A stretch of 64,000 nucleotides of DNA from an uncultured Treponema sp. GTDB taxonomy: Bacteria; Spirochaetota; Spirochaetia; Treponematales; Treponemataceae. Location: assembly GCA_947165895.1 (NCBI GenBank), contig CAMVCB010000008.1:1-64000 (forward strand), given 5' to 3'. Each line of letters begins with the position of its first letter. The stretch's first letter is position 1. Made by a program: the position numbers and the translations under genes. Shown here piece by piece: positions 36,586-45,409 of the stretch. The notes below the pieces were generated by a model, which saw only the letters and a program-made list of their open reading frames with translations, was not told where the DNA came from and did no database searches.

Positions 36586-37050
36586 ATGGACAGACGTCGT
36601 AATAAAAAATTTCAGAAAAACTGGAAAAATAATCAGAATAAAGGTTTTGAAAAAGAAAAAAAGGAAGTTTTTCAATTCAATAAAACTGCATACGAAAACG
36701 CTGAAGCTGATAAACAGAGGCTTGAAGCCATTGATCAGCTGAAAAAGCGGGAAAACATCTGTCCAATGTGTAACCAGCCTATTTTAGATCTTGCAAGCAG
36801 TCTTGCAGATAAAGCCAGCGGAAAGCCTGTTCATTTTGAATGTGCCCTTGAAAAAGTAAAGAGTGCAGAACCAACCGGCGAAAATGAAAAAGTAGCCTAT
36901 ATAGGACAGGGACGTTTTGCTGTTCTTTCTTATGAAAATATCCGTGATCAGCGTCATTTTACAATTAAAAAAATAATTGAATGGGAAGAGCGCGATAAAA
37001 AATCTGAATGGCGCGATGAATTCAGCAGTCTTTACAGTAAAATTAACTAG
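36586..37050 (+). CDS. Hypothetical zinc-ribbon-like protein
   Basis: 154 residues, strongly basic and Lys/Asn/Gln-rich for the first 50. A CPMCNQPI knuckle follows, with HFECALEKV supplying a possible His/Cys second half. The later part has IGQGRFAVLSYE and ends in a charged helix. It could bind RNA or DNA. A good GGAG site precedes the ATG. Six bases separate it from earP. Confidence 0.75.
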   Translation: MDRRRNKKFQKNWKNNQNKGFEKEKKEVFQFNKTAYENAEADKQRLEAIDQLKKRENICPMCNQPILDLASSLADKASGKPVHFECALEKVKSAEPTGENEKVAYIGQGRFAVLSYENIRDQRHFTIKKIIEWEERDKKSEWRDEFSSLYSKIN

Positions 37051-37056
37051 CTTTCC

Positions 37057-38151
37057 ATGGAAATTACAATTCTATGCAAGGTTGTTGATAACTTTGGTGA
37101 TATCGGAGTAAATTGGCGCCTTGCAAACAAACTCAAAAAATTAAAGCCTCAGAATAAAATTAACCTCATTTGTGATAATCTTTCTTCTTTTAAAAAAATC
37201 TGCGACCAGGTTCAGCCGGAGCTTGCTTTGCAGGAAGTTTCCGGCATTAATGTTTATGATTGGAATGCTTACGACTTCTGCTACAAAGAATTTTCCGGCC
37301 GTAATAACAGTCGACTTCAGGTTATTTTAGAATGCTTTCAGTGCGGACGTCCTGACTGGCTGGAAAAAATTCTTTTTGACGACGAATTAAATCACACGGT
37401 TCAGATAATTATGATTGATTATCTGAGTGCGGAAGATTATGCGGAAAGCTTTCATAAGCTGCAGTCTTTAACCCGGCGGGGAAAGGTAAAAAAAGTAAAT
37501 TTTATGCCGGGCTTTACTGCAAAAACCGGCGGACTGATTATAGATGACGGCTGGAAAGAACTTAGTCCGCGGAAGGAAGACGGTCATATTTTATTCTTTA
37601 CTTATGCGCGTAACTGGCTTCCTGTGGTAAATGCAATACGCGGAGCTGAAACTTGCCGCGGAAAGAAAATTCTCTGTGCGGCGGGTGCCGGACAGGAAAG
37701 CTTTGTAAAAGCCTGGGGAAGGGAAGATGGAATTGAAGTTCTTCCTTTTATGAACCAGACCGACTGGGATAAAATGATGAAAGATTCTTCCTTCCTTTTT
37801 ATCCGCGGGGAAGAAACTTTAAGCCGGGCCTGCCTGAGCGGGCTTCCTTTTATCTGGCACGCATATCCCCAGAGCGATGAGTATCAGCTGGTAAAAGTAA
37901 ATGCTCTGCTTGAGCGCATGAAGAAATACTTCAGCCTGGAAGACTTTGGGAAGGTGGCCGCTGCGTGGCAAGCCTTTAATTCGCCCGAAAGTGGTGAAAA
38001 TGACCGCCGCCTGGAAGAAAGCGTTTCGACCATGCTTGCCATGCAGAATCATCTTGTAAAGGGCTTCCGGGACTTCGCTTTTGATTTGAGGAAAAACGGA
38101 GACTTGGGAGAAAACCTGATGACTTTTATTGAAGAAATTTGTATAATGTAA
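37057..38151 (+). CDS. earP: EF-P arginine rhamnosyltransferase EarP
   Basis: A 364-residue GT-B glycosyltransferase that attaches rhamnose from TDP-rhamnose to an EF-P arginine. Family marks are VVDNFGDIGVNWRLA with the catalytic Asp residues near 11 and 15, ECFQCGRPDW, MPGFTAKTGG and the nucleotide-sugar loop RGEETLSRA. The efp gene follows 53 bases later. TDP-rhamnose synthesis genes are not in the window. Confidence 0.93.
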   Translation: MEITILCKVVDNFGDIGVNWRLANKLKKLKPQNKINLICDNLSSFKKICDQVQPELALQEVSGINVYDWNAYDFCYKEFSGRNNSRLQVILECFQCGRPDWLEKILFDDELNHTVQIIMIDYLSAEDYAESFHKLQSLTRRGKVKKVNFMPGFTAKTGGLIIDDGWKELSPRKEDGHILFFTYARNWLPVVNAIRGAETCRGKKILCAAGAGQESFVKAWGREDGIEVLPFMNQTDWDKMMKDSSFLFIRGEETLSRACLSGLPFIWHAYPQSDEYQLVKVNALLERMKKYFSLEDFGKVAAAWQAFNSPESGENDRRLEESVSTMLAMQNHLVKGFRDFAFDLRKNGDLGENLMTFIEEICIM

Positions 38152-38204
38152 TTGAATTTTGAAACTTGGGGCGTCTGCCCTTTTAGAAAATAGAGGTATT
38201 TTTT

Positions 38205-38771
38205 ATGTTAATGACATCACAGTTGAAAGTTGGAACTGCTTTCATGTATGAGGGAAACGCCCTTATCGTTCAGAAGATGCTTGGTCAGCGTTCAGGTCGT
38301 GCCGGAATGGTTACAAACCTCCGCGTAAAGAACCTTGTTACAAACTCAACTATGGATTTGGGATTGGATGCAGGTGAAAAATTTGATGATGTAGATCTTG
38401 AATCACACAACACAAAACTTTCTTACATTGACGGCGACACATACGTATTCATGGATCAGGATACATACGAGCAGTTTGAGCTTCCAAAAGAAGATCTTGG
38501 TGACTATGCCGGCTATATTACTCCGGATGATGATCTTGAAGTTGCTTTGACATTCTACGAAGGAAAACCGGTAGGTATTGATTTGCCAGTTCGCGTTACA
38601 CGTACTGTAACTTACTGTGAACCAGGTGTAAAGGGTGATACTTCTGGAAAATCTTTGAAACCAGCTACACTTGATACAGGAATTGAAGTTCGCGTTCCAT
38701 TGTTCATCAACACAGATGACAAAATCGTAATTGATACACGCGACGGAAGCTTTTTGGAAAGAGCTAAATAA
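38205..38771 (+). CDS. efp: Elongation factor P (arginine type)
   Basis: 188 residues in three beta-barrel domains. The tip loop reads GQRSGRAGM with Arg exactly at residue 32, the position rhamnosylated by EarP, instead of the lysine used by EpmA. It rescues ribosomes stalled at polyproline. AGAGGT is the ribosome-binding site, and a perfect hairpin terminator follows. Confidence 0.96.
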   Translation: MLMTSQLKVGTAFMYEGNALIVQKMLGQRSGRAGMVTNLRVKNLVTNSTMDLGLDAGEKFDDVDLESHNTKLSYIDGDTYVFMDQDTYEQFELPKEDLGDYAGYITPDDDLEVALTFYEGKPVGIDLPVRVTRTVTYCEPGVKGDTSGKSLKPATLDTGIEVRVPLFINTDDKIVIDTRDGSFLERAK

Positions 38772-38800
38772 GGAACTTTCAATGACGGAAGGTTAAAGAA

Positions 38801-38834
38801 AAGTCACTCTCCTTGCGGGGAGTGACTTTTTTTT
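38801..38834 (+). terminator. Intrinsic terminator after efp
   Basis: Stem 38803-38812 with 38817-38826, four-base loop, then eight T's. It may also stop transcription of the lipoprotein gene arriving from the other strand. Confidence 0.9.
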
Positions 38835-38839
38835 AGCTC

Positions 38840-39071
38840 TTAGTTGAAAACCCTGATGACACAGACATCAGATCTGGAGGGATCGGCTTTGTTTGCTTCC
38901 TCAAAGCTTCCGTTATCAAAGAATAGCGTGGATACCTGAGTAGGGAAAGTGCGATGCTGAGACGAGAACAGGTAGTATGAGGCATCAAATTTTGAGCCGC
39001 CGTCTGAGCATGAGGCAAAAAGAACTGTTAAGAATGTCGTCAAAACCACTGTTTCTAATATTTTTTTTCAT
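38840..39071 (-). CDS. Small lipoprotein gene, out of frame at an A8 tract
   Basis: A well-placed AGGAG and ATG (39071) are followed by eight A's (39068-39061). Read as written, the ATG frame gives no signal peptide. Removing one A (or adding two) joins it to a 69-residue frame beginning at 39049. The joined product is about 76 residues with signal peptide MKKILETVVLTTFLTVLFAS and lipobox LFASC. No domain is recognised in the mature part. It lies just downstream of the MACPF gene and is probably co-transcribed. It may be a phase-variable gene, transcriptional slippage, a pseudogene or a sequencing error. Confidence 0.6.
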
Positions 39072-39099
39072 CTGAAAACTCCTTGTATTGATGCGCTTA

Positions 39100-40821
39100 T
39101 TACTTGTCGCAGTAATAATAGACAAACATGTTGTCGTAGCTGGATCCCATATAGCGGTTGATGTTCTGCCCTCTTTTACCTTTCATTTCCTCTTTTGATT
39201 TTCCAACTTCCTCGGCTCCGTAAGAGTCACAGCCGGAAATTCCAGGACCATAATATGTGTAGCTCTCGCGTTCCTCGGTATTATTCCATATGCTGACATC
39301 ACGTGCCGCTCCGTTTTTGCCCCGTTTAAAGCCCAGCATCCAGCCGCCGGTACTGCTGCCGTTTCCTGCGTCCGAATGTAATTTTTCGGTGTATTCATAA
39401 CCTCCTTCTATTAAGTCTTGCTTTACATTTTCCACGACTATTTCGTTTACAGGTTCAAGACTTGTTATAGTCTCTTTTCCGACAGAGTCTTTTACTATGA
39501 TTTTGTCGTTGTAAACATAACAGTAGGCGACATAAATATATTCGTAGTTTCCACCAGCACTGTGTCTCAAATCTTCTCTAATCGGATAGTATGCGACAGT
39601 GGCTTTTACACCGTTTCCTACATCGACTTCCTTATCGATGACAGGCTTTGATGTATAGTTGTTTGGCAGGCTCTGAGTTAGAAAGCCCCAGACGCACTGC
39701 TTTCCCTGATTAGTCGGGTCTGTCCAGTCTGCATAAGCTGCCTGATATTTTAAATTCTGTGCTTTTTCGTATTCCACATAACCCTTGCCTAACTTTGCTG
39801 CAAATTCGTAATACCTGTCTCCCGATTTGCCGCTTCCCATTGCCTTTATGAGTTCCCAGACTGGAAGAATGCCGTTGTAGTTTGAGCCTTCGTCAAAACC
39901 AATAAGGCGCCAGTTTTCTTCAGATTCCACAGATGCAAGCCATTTCTGATAGGTGTCTGCATCCTTAAGGTCCCCCTGAAAGGCATTGCTGCCACCGATA
40001 ATCTCTGCATAGTTTTTGTACTCCGCAATGTCTGATGTGTTGACATTTTTGCTGTCCACACCTGCGGAGGCAGCTATTTTAGTTTTATCTTCGTCCTCAC
40101 CTGTCTTGCTGCTGTATGATGTTGAAAGCTTTGCATTGAGCTTGTAGCTTTCGCTTGACTTTACCTTGCTTGTGACCATGTAGTAATCATATCGTCCGCC
40201 AAAGGTTCCTCCCAGAATTACATGGGTTCCGTATTCGTTAAAGAGTTTTTCTGGTTTGAAGTCCGCATTTTCCATGTAGCTTTCAACAGATGTCCTGAAG
40301 TTCGGCGAGATACATTCTACAAGCTTTGACATTCCCGCTTCCGTTACATTTTGCATGCTGTATGAATATTGCTCCACATTTGTGTGGACTGAAGCATAGG
40401 AGTACTTGTTGCTTCCCGTTAGCTCCGAACTGAAGGTTGTAGAAATGGAAAGCGAGAATAATTTATCAATTCCATAAGAAGCCTTTACTGTTGTACTCAG
40501 GTTTTTTTGATAAGTTTGAAGGCTTGAGCCTACCTTTGTCTGATAGACTGTCTGTCCGATTTTCTTTTTTGAATAGCCCATCTTCTTTTGGGCCAGACTG
40601 AAGTCTATGATTGGATTTGGTGAAACATACTTTGCGTTTATATAGTTTCCGAAAACATTATAGCCGTGTCCCAGACACTGAGAAACGGTTTCTTCCAGAC
40701 TGCTGAGATCAGAGTCTGACCCCCCCCCCCCCGAAGAAGTCGAGCAGCTTGTGCCAGTAAGTAAAAAGACTGCCGCAAACGATATTACTGCGCTTTGCGC
40801 TATTAATTTTGTAATCTTCAT
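39100..40821 (-). CDS. MACPF/perforin-domain lipoprotein
   Basis: A 573-residue exported protein. The signal peptide ends at LLTGTSC (Cys 26), a relaxed spirochaete lipobox. A Ser/Gly linker encoded by a 13-base homopolymer follows. The MACPF domain spans about 45-340, with signature YGTHVILGGTFGG at 197-209 flanked by beta and Ser/Thr-rich segments expected for membrane-inserting hairpins. The C-terminal 230 residues are beta-rich and unassigned. MACPF proteins form pores or act as adhesins. AGGAG precedes the ATG, and a consensus promoter lies at 40864-40892. Confidence 0.9.
   Translation of the reverse strand: MKITKLIAQSAVISFAAVFLLTGTSCSTSSGGGGSDSDLSSLEETVSQCLGHGYNVFGNYINAKYVSPNPIIDFSLAQKKMGYSKKKIGQTVYQTKVGSSLQTYQKNLSTTVKASYGIDKLFSLSISTTFSSELTGSNKYSYASVHTNVEQYSYSMQNVTEAGMSKLVECISPNFRTSVESYMENADFKPEKLFNEYGTHVILGGTFGGRYDYYMVTSKVKSSESYKLNAKLSTSYSSKTGEDEDKTKIAASAGVDSKNVNTSDIAEYKNYAEIIGGSNAFQGDLKDADTYQKWLASVESEENWRLIGFDEGSNYNGILPVWELIKAMGSGKSGDRYYEFAAKLGKGYVEYEKAQNLKYQAAYADWTDPTNQGKQCVWGFLTQSLPNNYTSKPVIDKEVDVGNGVKATVAYYPIREDLRHSAGGNYEYIYVAYCYVYNDKIIVKDSVGKETITSLEPVNEIVVENVKQDLIEGGYEYTEKLHSDAGNGSSTGGWMLGFKRGKNGAARDVSIWNNTEERESYTYYGPGISGCDSYGAEEVGKSKEEMKGKRGQNINRYMGSSYDNMFVYYYCDK
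40720..40732. repeat. 13-base C homopolymer in MACPF coding sequence
   Basis: Thirteen C's on the plus strand (G's in the gene) encode the last base of a Ser codon and four Gly codons, directly after the lipoprotein cysteine region. At 13 the frame is open; any change not divisible by three closes it. Confidence 0.9.
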
Positions 40822-40863
40822 AAAAACTCCTTATGAAAGAATGCTGGTAAATTCACAGTGATA

Positions 40864-40892
40864 ATTATAACACTGCTTTATAAAAATAGCAA
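40864..40892 (-). promoter_or_regulatory. MACPF gene promoter
   Basis: Minus strand TTGCTA (40892-40887), 17 bases, TATAAT (40869-40864). A nine-base A/T run (40891-40899) touches the -35 box and could act as an UP element whose length may vary. Confidence 0.75.
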
Positions 40893-40952
40893 AAAAAAAC
40901 GGTGCTTTTAAAAATCTTTATGATTCTGCAGTTTTTGAGGTTTATCGCTAAA

Positions 40953-40981
40953 TTGAACTTATTAAGATGTTATGATATGCT
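40953..40981 (+). promoter_or_regulatory. Promoter of the neopullulanase gene
   Basis: TTGAAC (40953-40958), 17 bases, TATGCT (40976-40981), followed by GAGGTG before ATG 41018. Confidence 0.55.
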
Positions 40982-41017
40982 TTTTCAGGACTAAAATTTA
41001 CGAATTGAGGTGTTTTT

Positions 41018-42751
41018 ATGAACAAGGCTGCAGTCTATCATAGAGTGGACAGTGAATACTGTTATCTTCTGGATGAAAGAACTTTGGTTCTGAGGTTGAG
41101 ATGCGCTAAGGGGGATTTAAAATCTGTTTCTGTGGTTTATGGAAACCGCTTTGACAGGGCTCAGCCGGCAGTCCGTCATACTGTTAAAATGGAAAAGGTT
41201 TGTCAGGGGCTTTATCATGATTATTACGAGCTTACTCTGCAGCCTGGCTTCCGCCGTGTCTTTTATTATTTTGAGCTGGAGGAGAGCGGGGCAGGGGTGT
41301 CTTCTGGTGGGGATGCTTCCGTTGCCGGCAGCAAATACTACTATTATCAGGGGGCTGTCCGCCGCAATCTTCCTGAAAACTGGTATGCCTTCTTCCAGCT
41401 TCCTTATATGAGGCGGGAGGAAGTTTACAATGTCCCTGCCTGGGCGGAAGACGCCGTAATGTATCAGATTTTCCCGGACAGCTTTGCCACAGGCCACCGC
41501 TTTCATGATAAAAGCTCAAAATCTGCTGACTGGGAAGGTTTTACCCTTACTTCAAAGCTTGGCGGAAACCTGCGCGGTATAATAGAAAATATTGATTATC
41601 TTGTGGAGCTTGGAATCAATGTTTTGTATCTGAATCCTGTTTTTGTTGCCCATTCATACCATAAATACGACACAATTGACTATAAGCATATAGACCCTGA
41701 TTTTGGCAGGGATGAAGAGTTCAGAGAGCTTGTAAAAATGTTGCATAAAAATGGAATCCGGGTGGTGCTGGACGGTGTTTTTAACCATACGGGAAGACGC
41801 TTTTTTGCCTATCAGGATATTTTGAAAAATCAGGAAAAATCGTCTTACCGGGACTGGTACTATGATATGCCCCTTCCGCTTTTGCCTGACTGCAAATCTG
41901 ATTATGCCTGCTTTGCCTATGTTAAGGCTATGCCCAAGCTCAATACGGGAAATCCTGAAGTCTGCCGCTATTTCTGCGAGGTGGGAAAATACTGGATTGA
42001 AAAATTTGATATTGACGGCTGGCGGCTTGATGTTGCAAACGAAATTGACAAGAACTTCTGGCGGGAATATAAAAAGGCTATCCGCAGCGTAAAAAAGGAC
42101 GCAATTATGCTGGCAGAAGTCTGGGAAGATGCCCAGAACTGGCAGGTTTACGACCAGTTTGACTCCGCAATGAACTACCGCTTTGTAAATCTTTGCCGGG
42201 ACTTTTTTGCGGGCCGCACAATTACAGCAGAAGAGTTTGGCGAGACTTTCAATGAAAGCCTTATGCGCTATCCTCGTCCTGTAAGCTATGCTCAGATGAA
42301 CCTTTTAGACAGTCACGATGTTTCCCGCTTTATTTCCTTGTGCGGAGAAAAGCCGGAACTTTTGAAGCTGGCGGTTGTGGTTCAGATGACACTGCCTGGA
42401 ATGCCTGCTATTTTTGCGGGTGATGAGCGTGCCATGCAGGGAATCAGTGAAGACGAATACCGCCGCGCCTTTGTCTGGGATGATGATGGTAAGGGCAGCG
42501 ACTATGTTGCCTGCCGCCCCGGCGATATGACTGCCTTTTACAAAGAGCTGATTGCCCTTCGCCGTTCCCACAAGGCCCTTCGTTGTGGCAGCGTAAACTT
42601 CATCGATACAGGAAATGACGAAGTTTTATGCTACGAGCGCGCCGCAGAAGAAGGAAAAATTACCGTCTGGGTGAATAATTCAGACAGGGAATGGACGGAG
42701 CCTAAGTCCGGTCAAACAATCAAGCCTTTTGATTACAAGATAGTTGTCTAA
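41018..42751 (+). CDS. Neopullulanase/cyclomaltodextrinase-type GH13
   Basis: 577 residues, cytoplasmic. An N-terminal CBM34-like domain (about 1-130) precedes the barrel. VLDGVFNHTG, nucleophile GWRLDVANEID, acid/base MLAEVWED and LLDSHDVSRF are all present. It would cut cyclodextrins, pullulan and maltodextrins to small sugars. It complements the pullulanase and amylase at 14430-17750. A short Ser/Gly insertion lies in the N-terminal domain. Confidence 0.92.
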   Translation: MNKAAVYHRVDSEYCYLLDERTLVLRLRCAKGDLKSVSVVYGNRFDRAQPAVRHTVKMEKVCQGLYHDYYELTLQPGFRRVFYYFELEESGAGVSSGGDASVAGSKYYYYQGAVRRNLPENWYAFFQLPYMRREEVYNVPAWAEDAVMYQIFPDSFATGHRFHDKSSKSADWEGFTLTSKLGGNLRGIIENIDYLVELGINVLYLNPVFVAHSYHKYDTIDYKHIDPDFGRDEEFRELVKMLHKNGIRVVLDGVFNHTGRRFFAYQDILKNQEKSSYRDWYYDMPLPLLPDCKSDYACFAYVKAMPKLNTGNPEVCRYFCEVGKYWIEKFDIDGWRLDVANEIDKNFWREYKKAIRSVKKDAIMLAEVWEDAQNWQVYDQFDSAMNYRFVNLCRDFFAGRTITAEEFGETFNESLMRYPRPVSYAQMNLLDSHDVSRFISLCGEKPELLKLAVVVQMTLPGMPAIFAGDERAMQGISEDEYRRAFVWDDDGKGSDYVACRPGDMTAFYKELIALRRSHKALRCGSVNFIDTGNDEVLCYERAAEEGKITVWVNNSDREWTEPKSGQTIKPFDYKIVV

Positions 42752-42783
42752 CTTTTGCTTTTAGTCTATAGTTTCTTTAATTC

Positions 42784-42817
42784 ACAGCACACCAGGCCGG
42801 TGTGCTGTATTCTTTAT
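42784..42817 (+). terminator. Terminator after neopullulanase gene
   Basis: Perfect 10 bp stem (42784-42793 with 42799-42808), five-base loop, then a T-rich but interrupted tail. Confidence 0.65.
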
Positions 42818-42836
42818 TTAACTCAGAGGCTTTTAT

Positions 42837-44054
42837 ATGTCATCTCTTCCGAATACGGAAATTATCCTTCAGATTCTGCTTTCCGTTGGAATTATTGTTA
42901 TTGCGGCTAAGTTCCTTGGAACTCAGGTAAAAAAAATCGGCTTTCCGGTTGTAGCCGGGCAGATTGTTGCCGGACTTCTTCTTCGTTTTCTGCCCTTTTT
43001 TCAGAATTTTGGCGGGGGTGAAACAAACGTAATTTACCGCGAAGCAAATCAGTTTATATCATACATGGCAGAAATCGGCGTAATTCTGATTATGTATTCG
43101 GCAGGTCTGGGAACAAGTTTAAAATCACTTATGAAGTCGGGTTTTAAGGCAACCCTTATTGCCTGCTGCGGCGTTTTTGTACCTCTTTTTATGGGTGCTG
43201 TAATGGCTCTCTGCTTCTGGAGCTTTGACGGCTTTGGAACTGCAAAATTTTATCAGGCAATGTTCATCGGAACTATTCTGACAGCTACTTCTGTCAGCAT
43301 TTCTGTTGCCACATTAAAAGAGCTTGGAAAAATCAAAACTGATGTAGGTCAGGCAATTGTAAGTGCGGCAATTATTGATGATGTAATCGGAATTGTCGTT
43401 CTGACAGTTGTGCTTGGCGTAAGCACAGGAAGCGGCGGCTATACAAGCGTCATTCTTAAAACCATTCTCTTTTTTATCTGTGCCATTGTTTTCGGCTATA
43501 TTATTTTCCGGGTTTTCCGCTGGTATGATACAAAGCATCCTCATTCCCGCAGAATCCCGATTTATGGACTGGGAATCGCCTTTATATACGCTTTTGCCGC
43601 AGAAAAATTTTTTGGCATTGCTGATATTACCGGTGCCTATATTGCAGGCGTTGTTTTCTGCAGTCTTACAGACGCTCCTTATATGGAACAGAAAATCGAC
43701 ATCAACTCTTATATGATTTTCAGCCCGATTTTCTTTGCAAGCATTGGTTTAAAAACTGACCTTTCCGGCATGAATATGAGCCTTTTGTGGTTTGCAATTG
43801 CCTTTGTAATTGTCGGCTGTATTTCAAAAATTATCGGCTGCTCCGGAATCAGCCGTCTTCTTGGCTTTGACTGGAAGGACAGCTACAGAATAGGACTTGG
43901 AATGATGGTTCGCGGCGAAGTTGCCCTGATTGTTGCCCAGAAAGGCCTTAGCGTCGGCATGGTTGATTCAAAATACTTTGCACCTGTCATTCTTCTGATT
44001 ATCGTTTCTTCAATGATAGTGCCTGTTCTTCTGGGGAAGGCATTTAAGGAATAG
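42837..44054 (+). CDS. CPA2-type cation/proton antiporter
   Basis: A 405-residue Kef/NapA-like transporter with about 12 TM helices. Conserved segments include VVAGQIVAGLLL, the paired-Asp region AIIDDVIGIVVL and FFASIGLKTDL. It exchanges Na+ or K+ for H+. The regulatory nucleotide-binding domain of Kef is absent. Sodium extrusion by OadB would fit with such a carrier. Confidence 0.9.
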   Translation: MSSLPNTEIILQILLSVGIIVIAAKFLGTQVKKIGFPVVAGQIVAGLLLRFLPFFQNFGGGETNVIYREANQFISYMAEIGVILIMYSAGLGTSLKSLMKSGFKATLIACCGVFVPLFMGAVMALCFWSFDGFGTAKFYQAMFIGTILTATSVSISVATLKELGKIKTDVGQAIVSAAIIDDVIGIVVLTVVLGVSTGSGGYTSVILKTILFFICAIVFGYIIFRVFRWYDTKHPHSRRIPIYGLGIAFIYAFAAEKFFGIADITGAYIAGVVFCSLTDAPYMEQKIDINSYMIFSPIFFASIGLKTDLSGMNMSLLWFAIAFVIVGCISKIIGCSGISRLLGFDWKDSYRIGLGMMVRGEVALIVAQKGLSVGMVDSKYFAPVILLIIVSSMIVPVLLGKAFKE

Positions 44055-44055
44055 T

Positions 44056-44084
44056 TTGACTTTTGCCCATTCAGGATTTAAAAT
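44056..44084 (+). promoter_or_regulatory. Promoter of the CBS-PP2C phosphatase gene
   Basis: TTGACT (44056-44061), 17 bases, TAAAAT (44079-44084). It begins two bases after the antiporter stop. Confidence 0.65.
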
Positions 44085-44121
44085 AAAATATTAATTTAAA
44101 AAATTGGGGTAAAAAAAAATT

Positions 44122-45375
44122 ATGGAAGAAGAAGTTGTAGACGAGTCATTTTTTATTGAGGATGCCGGTCAGAATACTCCTGATATCGAGCTTCAAAAAA
44201 CAGGTCTTGAAAACACTTACACTGAACGTCAGGTTGGTTCAATCACTAAGGCAATTGAACCTGTAAGCGGTCAGAGTTCCCTCGACATTGTTGTTGAAAT
44301 GTTCAAAAATCAGGCAGATTTGGAGGCTGTTCCAATTGAAGAGACTGGTTCTGTAATCGGTGTTATTGAGCGAAAAACTGTTGAGGCCGCTACCAGCACT
44401 GCCCTTAAGCGTTTTGTTGCAAAGAACTGCATTGATTATGTAGTCGATGCTAAGCTTACCTTGAATGCCCGTGATTTTTGTGAGCTTGTCGTAGATAAGG
44501 TTGATGAGGCCGTAAAAGCTACCGGTATTCAGAATTTTGTTGTTCTTCTTAATAACCGCTCTTACCTTGGAATTGTTTCTGCTGATGATGTCCGCCGTCA
44601 GATTCGTTCTGTCCGCCTGCATGATCTGGAAAAGGCTAAGGTAATTCAGCAGCACCTTCTTCCAGATGATGATGCTACAAAAGATTTCCCTTTCCATGTT
44701 GCAATTTATAACGAGATGGCAAATGCCGTTGGCGGTGACTTTTATATTGCCCAGAGAGTTTCTCAGACTTCTTTTGTAATCGGAAGCTTTGATGTATCTG
44801 GTAAGAATGTTTCTGCAGCCCTGCTTACCGTTACAATCGGTTCCTATTTTGCAACTTTGAAGCAGCTGGTTCATTCGACACTTTCTGCCGTTCAGATTGC
44901 AACAATGCTGGACCGCTTTCTTGCGACGGTTGTTCCTGTGGGTAACTTTATTACCGGAGCAATCTGCTATATTGATGCTCTTGAAAATCAGATTGAAATT
45001 TTAAATTGCGGCCATACAGATGTTTATGCCTGCAAGAAAAATGCAAAGGACGAAATTCAGGTTGCAACAATGAAGCCGACTTTGCCGCCATTCGGAATGG
45101 GTGCTGTTGCAGATGCATTGAAATCTTCGGGAAAAGCAGGTTACAGGCTTGCCCTTGCATCAGGTGTTCAGATTGATATGTATTCCGACGGTCTTCCTGA
45201 CATGCAGGATGATGATGGCGTTCGCTTTGATGATGACAATACAAAAAAATTCTTTATGGATTTGTATGATAAAGACGTTACTGATATGGAACGCTTTACC
45301 GGCCGCACAGTTGAGCGCTGGAAACAGCATGCAATGCTCCCGGACGATATCACTGTTGTAAATCTTAGATTCTAG
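44122..45375 (+). CDS. CBS-domain PP2C (SpoIIE/RsbU) serine phosphatase
   Basis: 417 residues. Two CBS-like segments occupy about 45-175 (VIGVIERKTVE and YLGIVSADDVRR). The SpoIIE phosphatase domain follows, with metal-binding GGDFYI, FDVSGKNVSAAL, NCGHTDVY, YSDGLPDMQ and DDITVV. Such proteins dephosphorylate anti-anti-sigma factors in partner-switching pathways. No STAS or RsbW-type gene is in the window. Nucleotide sensing through CBS is inferred. Confidence 0.92.
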   Translation: MEEEVVDESFFIEDAGQNTPDIELQKTGLENTYTERQVGSITKAIEPVSGQSSLDIVVEMFKNQADLEAVPIEETGSVIGVIERKTVEAATSTALKRFVAKNCIDYVVDAKLTLNARDFCELVVDKVDEAVKATGIQNFVVLLNNRSYLGIVSADDVRRQIRSVRLHDLEKAKVIQQHLLPDDDATKDFPFHVAIYNEMANAVGGDFYIAQRVSQTSFVIGSFDVSGKNVSAALLTVTIGSYFATLKQLVHSTLSAVQIATMLDRFLATVVPVGNFITGAICYIDALENQIEILNCGHTDVYACKKNAKDEIQVATMKPTLPPFGMGAVADALKSSGKAGYRLALASGVQIDMYSDGLPDMQDDDGVRFDDDNTKKFFMDLYDKDVTDMERFTGRTVERWKQHAMLPDDITVVNLRF

Positions 45376-45380
45376 TGAGA

Positions 45381-45409
45381 AGGCGGGCGAAAGTCCGCCC
45401 TTATTTTTT
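45381..45409 (+). terminator. Terminator directly before radical SAM gene
   Basis: GGCGGGC (45382-45388) pairs with GTCCGCC (45393-45399) around a GAAA loop, followed by TTATTTTTT. The downstream ATG is at 45410, inside the end of the T-run. Confidence 0.8.

Noticed and set aside
38833..39018. 61-residue frame starting MPHAQTAAQ
   Set aside because: Overlaps the lipoprotein frame in another phase and lacks a signal peptide and ribosome-binding site.
44239..44874. 211-residue antisense frame opposite the CBS-PP2C gene
   Set aside because: Asn/Ile/Leu-rich shadow translation with no motif.
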